From Gammaproteobacteria bacterium (GTDB lineage: Bacteria; Pseudomonadota; Gammaproteobacteria; Tenderiales; Tenderiaceae): a DNA stretch of 37,772 nucleotides. This document shows positions 34,101 through 37,772 of this stretch, in pieces (positions within the stretch are counted from its first letter, which is position 1; every line of letters starts with the position of its first letter). The position numbers and the translations under genes are program-made. Below the pieces are notes generated by a model. That model saw only the letters and a program-made list of their open reading frames with translations, was not told where the DNA came from and ran no database searches. Where the stretch lies: the NCBI GenBank assembly GCA_021731365.1, contig JAKFXL010000050.1, forward strand, positions 1 to 37,772. Reading direction: 5' to 3'.

Positions 34101-37100
34101 TAAACATCTTTGTTGCTGAGTTAAAAACTAACCATCCAGGAAGTGATGAGCCATCTGCTAATGTAGCTACATACCCAAGCACATCACCAACATCAGGATC
34201 AGTAAACGTTCCTGTGGGAAATGTATATGTGAATGCAACACCCTCGTTAGCCGTTACATCGGAAATCTGTAAAGCAACAACAGGTGCACGGTTTGTCATA
34301 TAGGGCATTGCTTCAATAAATGACGCCGTTGAAATAATGGGATTGCCAGCATTTGAGTAGGTCACAAACTCTTCTATTTTATTATCAGCTGACAGATACC
34401 AATCTTTGATTGTGATTTTGTCTCCAGCGTCAGCATCAATAACAAGGTCATTGCCATCCTGCGTAACAACCAGATTTTTTAACTGAATACCGGATCCCTT
34501 CACAAATTCGAAACGATCTATGAGAGCACTATTTCCTATGTCTGAAATAACATCCTGTCCATCACCAACATTAAAGAGATAATGTGTTTTTCCTGAAGAG
34601 TTCACAAATTGGTCATTGCCTTTCCCCCCTTGAACCACATCACCCAGAGTATAGGATGAGCCAGCTGATATAATGTCATCGCCATTTCCACCGTTTACAA
34701 TGTCATCCTGGTCACCACCGTACAACAGGTCATTTCCATCCCCACCAAACAATTGGTCATTTTTATCTCCACCATAAAGAGTGTCGTTGCCTACGCCACC
34801 ATATAAGGTATCGTTTCCATCGCCTCCATAAAGATAATCATCACCCTCATCACCATACAAGGTGTCGTCACCAGATTCACCAGAAAGGGTGTCTGAACCA
34901 GCGCCACCGAAAACCAAATCATTACCGGCCCCGGCATCTATCCTATCATCCCCCCCTTCTCCATAGAGGATGTTATTGTTGTAGACAGATCCAGAACTTG
35001 TGTATTTTCCAGTGATCCAGTCATCACCATCGCCACCGAATACAGCATCATTCTGGCTGTTTGGTGTTAGCACATCATTACCTGATGTCCCGATTGATGC
35101 ATTCTCAATGAGATCTCTTAAACTTATGGATGATCCATCACTTAATGTGAAGGTATAGTGTGACGCATTCGTTATTCCAGAATACTGAATCATGCCGTTG
35201 CCAGAACTATAGCTAAAATAGGTGCTGCCAGGGTTGCTATCAAATCTCAGATAATTATTCTGATTATCATTTGAATAGCCAACGTACACTGACAATGCCG
35301 ATCCACTTTGAACAAAACGTGCTTTAATCTCACCCAACGAAATACCACTGCCAAATTTAATGGTGTGTGTCCCTGTGGACCCATTCCACATAATGTCTTT
35401 TCCATCGCCAATATTAATTAAATAGACATTATCTCCTTCGTAATCACCAAAATAATCATTTCCTTTTCCGCCATATAAAACATCATTACCTAAACCACCA
35501 TAGAGGAAGTCATTCCCATCTCCGCCATTTAAACTGTCATCACCTATGTCGCCATAAAGATCATCATCACCGGCGTATCCAATAATAGTATTGTTGGCAG
35601 CATCGCCATACAGTCGGTCTCGTAAATCAGTCCCAACAACAGAATTTAACCCGACCATCAATGTAAAGCTATCACGCCGATACAAACCATTCTGATCTGT
35701 TGCAGTAATAACAATATCTATAGGGCCTGCGTTCTCTATGCCGGGTGAAATGCCACTTAACGTCTGTGTTATGGGGTTGATATTCATCCAGGACGGCAAT
35801 GATGTTCCATCAGAAAGTGATGCTGTGTATGTCAACGTATCACCAAGATCGTTGTCCGCAAACGAACCTGCAAAGGTGATGTTGAATATTTTTCCAAGAC
35901 CCACCTCCTGATCAGGCAGTGGGGATATAATAACCGGGCGACGATTCCCGGTGACAAGGCCTTCCATTTGCGTGGCATTTAAGCTGGAACCATTATCAAA
36001 ACTAAATGAATCTATATAGTTTGCATCTGAGTCAGCCCAACCCCTGATAAGCACAGAGTCTCCATTAGTCTCAGGACCGACTACTATCTTTAGTCCATCG
36101 ATTGTTAATGTGACTGCAAGATCATTAATGTTAATGCCGGGTCCAAATTTCAATATATCCAGTGATCCTGCAGTATCAACAATAGTATCTCTGCCATCTC
36201 CAACAGCATATTTGTAGGTGTCATTCCCTGCCCCGCCATAGAGTGAATCCGCACCGCCTCCTCCCGTGACAAGATCATCACCGATGGTTGCATTAATCAC
36301 ATCAAACCCAGATGTGCCTATAAATGACCTGCCTACTGGAGCGACAGTTGAGAGTGATATGTACCCCGTATTTGTTATAATTCCGTGAACATACTCAGCT
36401 GAATTTGATTGATACCAGTTATTCAATACCAGTACTGGCTTGCTGACAGTGACTCCATAATCAATGCCATTGCCAAGCTGAAATAAAATCCCAGCAGCCG
36501 TTAGTCCAGCGGTATCAATCCAGTCGGAAAGATTGCCGTCATAGGCAACAATCAGATTTCCGTTGACTCCAAAATAAGACAATTCAGACGCTGTCACTCC
36601 TATACCAAGATTAAGCGCCCTAATTGAAGAGGTCCCTGGGATGAATTTATCCAACAATTGATTTGAGGTCAGCGTTGATCCATCTGAAAACTCAACCATT
36701 TGTACACTGGACAATGAATCGACATCCATAATAAGGTAATCCAATGCACTGTACCTTATATAAACCATCCCATTACTGAGAGTCACATTAATATCGGAAG
36801 CAGATATTCCACCTGAGAAGATGAGAGTCTGTTTCCCTGAACTATCCACGATTCTGTCTATCCCATCCCCTACCTGCATCACATAAGTATCATCACCCTC
36901 ATTACCTTCAAGCCAGTCATTACCGACCCCGCCAACCAGAGTGTCATCGCCACCATCACCATACAAAGTATCGTTACCGGCACCGCCATCAAGATAGTCA
37001 TCGCCATGTGCAGTAGCAGAAACGCCAAGGCCATCTCCTTGCAGTACGTCATTACCATCCCCACCAAACAGTCTGTCCGCGCCACCACCACCGATCAGAG

Positions 37101-37772
37101 AGTCATCACCTGCACCACCATCAAGATAATCATTTCCATGAAGTGAATCAGCAAGACCCGCTGCATCTCCATCCAGAACATCATTGCCATCGCCACCATA
37201 TAGAATGTCAGAGCCACCATCGCCGACCAGAATATCATCACCTGCACCGCCATCAAGGTAGTCATTGCCTAATGCGCTTTCTGGAGTAACGTTCGAGTCT
37301 CCATACAATTGATCGTTTCCGTCTCCGCCCAATAGTGTGTCATGGCCACCACCACCATTCAGAATGTCATTGCCTGCACCACCATCCAGGAAATCATCTC
37401 CTTGAAGCGATGCAGGTGTATCAGAAGAATCACCATACAATTGATCCATGCCATCACCACCGATCAGGGTATCAGCACCACCCCCTCCAAATAAAAGATC
37501 ATTGCCAGCGCCACCAATCAGAGTGTCATTACCGCCCATGCCATAAAGAGTGTCATCGCCATCACCACCATCCAGGTAGTCATTTCCATGAATATTGGCA
37601 GAAACATTATCACCATCACCGTTAAGGGTATCGTTACCTTTTCCGCCATACAGTGAGTCTGATCCACCGCCACCGACAATGATGTCATCACCTTCACCAC
37701 CATCCAGGTAATCGTTTCCGTGCATTTCGTCAGGGGTATCAGATGAATCCCCAAAGAGGGTGTCCATTCCAT
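31102..37772 (-). CDS. Giant RTX calcium-binding protein, type I secreted (N-terminus outside the window)
   Basis: More than 2220 residues are visible and the frame is open at the right edge. The methionine at 37767 sits inside an RTX nonapeptide ([11 protein letters not shown]), so it is not the start. Order from the visible N-side: a block of 44-residue RTX repeats (about 1-290), an HCBP-related segment (about 295-375), more RTX, a first cadherin-like/He_PIG domain (about 612-709, [14 protein letters not shown]), RTX with HCBP-type segments (about 715-1155), a second cadherin-like domain (about 1159-1259, [14 protein letters not shown]), nine ~90-residue VENLTLTG repeats (about 1300-2090) and a C-terminal region (LVIKDWYL...) where type I secretion signals lie. 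GGxGxDxL repeats bind calcium outside the cell. Likely an adhesin or surface protein; no secretion genes are in view. Confidence 0.92.
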   Translation of the reverse strand, partial: GMDTLFGDSSDTPDEMHGNDYLDGGEGDDIIVGGGGSDSLYGGKGNDTLNGDGDNVSANIHGNDYLDGGDGDDTLYGMGGNDTLIGGAGNDLLFGGGGADTLIGGDGMDQLYGDSSDTPASLQGDDFLDGGAGNDILNGGGGHDTLLGGDGNDQLYGDSNVTPESALGNDYLDGGAGDDILVGDGGSDILYGGDGNDVLDGDAAGLADSLHGNDYLDGGAGDDSLIGGGGADRLFGGDGNDVLQGDGLGVSATAHGDDYLDGGAGNDTLYGDGGDDTLVGGVGNDWLEGNEGDDTYVMQVGDGIDRIVDSSGKQTLIFSGGISASDINVTLSNGMVYIRYSALDYLIMDVDSLSSVQMVEFSDGSTLTSNQLLDKFIPGTSSIRALNLGIGVTASELSYFGVNGNLIVAYDGNLSDWIDTAGLTAAGILFQLGNGIDYGVTVSKPVLVLNNWYQSNSAEYVHGIITNTGYISLSTVAPVGRSFIGTSGFDVINATIGDDLVTGGGGADSLYGGAGNDTYKYAVGDGRDTIVDTAGSLDILKFGPGININDLAVTLTIDGLKIVVGPETNGDSVLIRGWADSDANYIDSFSFDNGSSLNATQMEGLVTGNRRPVIISPLPDQEVGLGKIFNITFAGSFADNDLGDTLTYTASLSDGTSLPSWMNINPITQTLSGISPGIENAGPIDIVITATDQNGLYRRDSFTLMVGLNSVVGTDLRDRLYGDAANNTIIGYAGDDDLYGDIGDDSLNGGDGNDFLYGGLGNDVLYGGKGNDYFGDYEGDNVYLINIGDGKDIMWNGSTGTHTIKFGSGISLGEIKARFVQSGSALSVYVGYSNDNQNNYLRFDSNPGSTYFSYSSGNGMIQYSGITNASHYTFTLSDGSSISLRDLIENASIGTSGNDVLTPNSQNDAVFGGDGDDWITGKYTSSGSVYNNNILYGEGGDDRIDAGAGNDLVFGGAGSDTLSGESGDDTLYGDEGDDYLYGGDGNDTLYGGVGNDTLYGGDKNDQLFGGDGNDLLYGGDQDDIVNGGNGDDIISAGSSYTLGDVVQGGKGNDQFVNSSGKTHYLFNVGDGQDVISDIGNSALIDRFEFVKGSGIQLKNLVVTQDGNDLVIDADAGDKITIKDWYLSADNKIEEFVTYSNAGNPIISTASFIEAMPYMTNRAPVVALQISDVTANEGVAFTYTFPTGTFTDPDVGDVLGYVATLADGSSLPGWLVFNSATKMFSGSPGLQDMGTLSVRVIAYDQLGEEAVDIFSITVNTTRNIVSGTNGNDSLTGTAAADLIYGYGGNDLLDGSAGADALIGGDGNDMYVVDNVSDVVIENPNEGTDLVRSSVTYTINSNIENLTLTGTAAINGTGNTLDNLIIGNSAVNTLTGGAGNDTLDGGAGADILIGGIGDDTYIVDNTGDVITENSDEGIDTVQSSVTYTLTANVENLTLIGAAAINGTGNILNNILIGNSAANILSGGIGADTMVGGAGNDTYVVDNISDIVIENFNEGTDLVQSSVTYILGDNIENLTLTGTAAVNGTGNDLDNILTGNSAVNILNGGAGNDTLNGGAGADTMIGGTGNDIYVVDIASDVVIENVNEGVDTVQSSVTYTLGNNIENLTLTGTTAINGTGNAFDNILTGNSAINTLTGGAGNDTLDGGAGADKMSGGTGNDTYVVDNVSDVVTENTNEGTDLVQSSVTYTLGNNVENLTLTGTAAINGTGNALDNVLIGNSAINTLTGGAGNDTLDGGAGADKLIGGVGNDLYIVDNAGDLITENANEGSDSVLSSVTFTLAANVENLTLTGSAAINGTGNTLNNILMGNSANNTLSGGTGADTMSGGAGNDTYVVDNISDVVIENLNEGTDLVQSSVTYTLSVNVENLTLTGTTAINGTGNDLDNILIGNSAVNILNGGAGNDTLNGGTGADKLNGGTGNDLYIVDNTGDVVTENANEGIDTVQSSITYILGNNVENLTLTGTTAINGTGNTLDNILIGNSAINTLTGGAGNDTLDGGAGADRLIGGAGDDTYVVDNASDVITENVNEGTDMAKSSVTYTLVANVENLTLTGTSAINGTGNSLNNILVGNSAANTLTGGAGNDTLDGAAANDSLIGGTGNDSYLFGRGYGVDTVTENDATAGNTDVALFSASIAANQLWFQHLGNNLNVSIIGTTDSLVIKDWYLGSQYRVEQFKTADGKQLLDTQVENLVSAMAAFSPPAAGQTSLSPEYEAALTPVIAANWQ
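31480..33960 (-). repeat. Nine tandem ~90-residue repeats in the RTX gene
   Basis: The (V/I)ENLTL motif recurs at 31633, 31903, 32173, 32416, 32686, 32956, 33226, 33469 and 33739. The spacing is 270 nt, except for two steps of 243 nt that lack exactly one 9-residue RTX nonapeptide. Each unit comprises DTYVVDN..D...EN..EGTD, SSVTYTL, ENLTLTG, INGTGN, NNIL/DNIL and RTX nonapeptides. Confidence 0.9.
36940..37772 (-). repeat. 44-residue RTX repeats in the RTX gene
   Basis: The coding sequence for the (N/D)(Y/F)LDGG landmark recurs at 36989, 37121, 37253, 37385, 37571 and 37703. The period is 132 nt (44 residues), except one step of 186 nt that contains two extra nonapeptides. Each unit has several GGxGxDxL nonapeptides and a variable ~10-residue insert (for example [10 protein letters not shown]). 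The block continues past the window edge. Confidence 0.88.

Noticed and set aside
37335-37625. His-rich 96-codon plus-strand frame resembling a metal-binding protein
   Set aside because: The histidines arise from the complement of GGxGxD repeat codons of the RTX gene; repeats on the opposite strand explain it completely.

Overview
The window looks like chromosomal DNA of a Gram-negative gammaproteobacterium. It carries an OmpA-type outer-membrane protein, MurI, YejK, a Pst-type transporter, an RND metal pump and a type-I-secreted RTX giant. Protein flavour suggests an environmental, possibly chemolithotrophic lineage, but I cannot name a genus. I saw no rRNA, tRNA, CRISPR array, insertion sequence or phage gene.

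Layout: (1) 2-3452: the end of a di-heme cytochrome c peroxidase, converging on a HerA/YjgR-type ATPase, then murI. (2) 3639-12722: an envelope-signalling neighbourhood. A response regulator, a LysM/FecR secreted protein and a CHASE2 sensor kinase lie in one operon, divergent from an OmpA-like protein with calcium-binding repeats. It is flanked on both sides by paralogous two-gene cassettes (a DUF937/DUF2780-like protein followed by a DUF4332 protein). The cassette on the left is strongly diverged. Upstream of both cassettes and of ompA sits the same element, CTTTTACACT followed by (G/A)(T/C)TTTAC, a ~10-bp-period direct repeat of the kind bound by OmpR-family regulators. I infer a small local regulon run by the response regulator. 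(3) 12882-16168: pstS-pstC-pstA-pstB-like transporter operon, reading leftwards, with an atypical ABC signature. (4) 16362-19850: a tightly overlapped operon of a TVP38 membrane protein, an ArsS-type radical SAM enzyme, two glycosyltransferases of the arsenosugar-associated families and a DUF192 protein, with no ArsM in view. (5) 19953-27955: a heavy-metal efflux and handling island: His-rich membrane protein, CzcC/CzcB/CzcA-type pump, DUF3240, lipoprotein, HupE/UreJ-like permease and a His-rich small periplasmic protein. (6) 28058-30654: yejK and three small proteins, including a thioredoxin-like protein without CxxC and a DUF4442 hotdog protein. (7) 31102 to the window edge: the C-terminal >2200 residues of an RTX protein, with a 44-residue repeat block, calcium-binding nonapeptides, two cadherin-like domains and nine ~90-residue repeats that themselves show a four-unit higher-order duplication.

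The most interesting part is region 2: a predicted two-component system with peptidoglycan-binding and FecR modules, probably controlling an OmpA protein and two copies of an uncharacterised small-protein pair through one shared operator.
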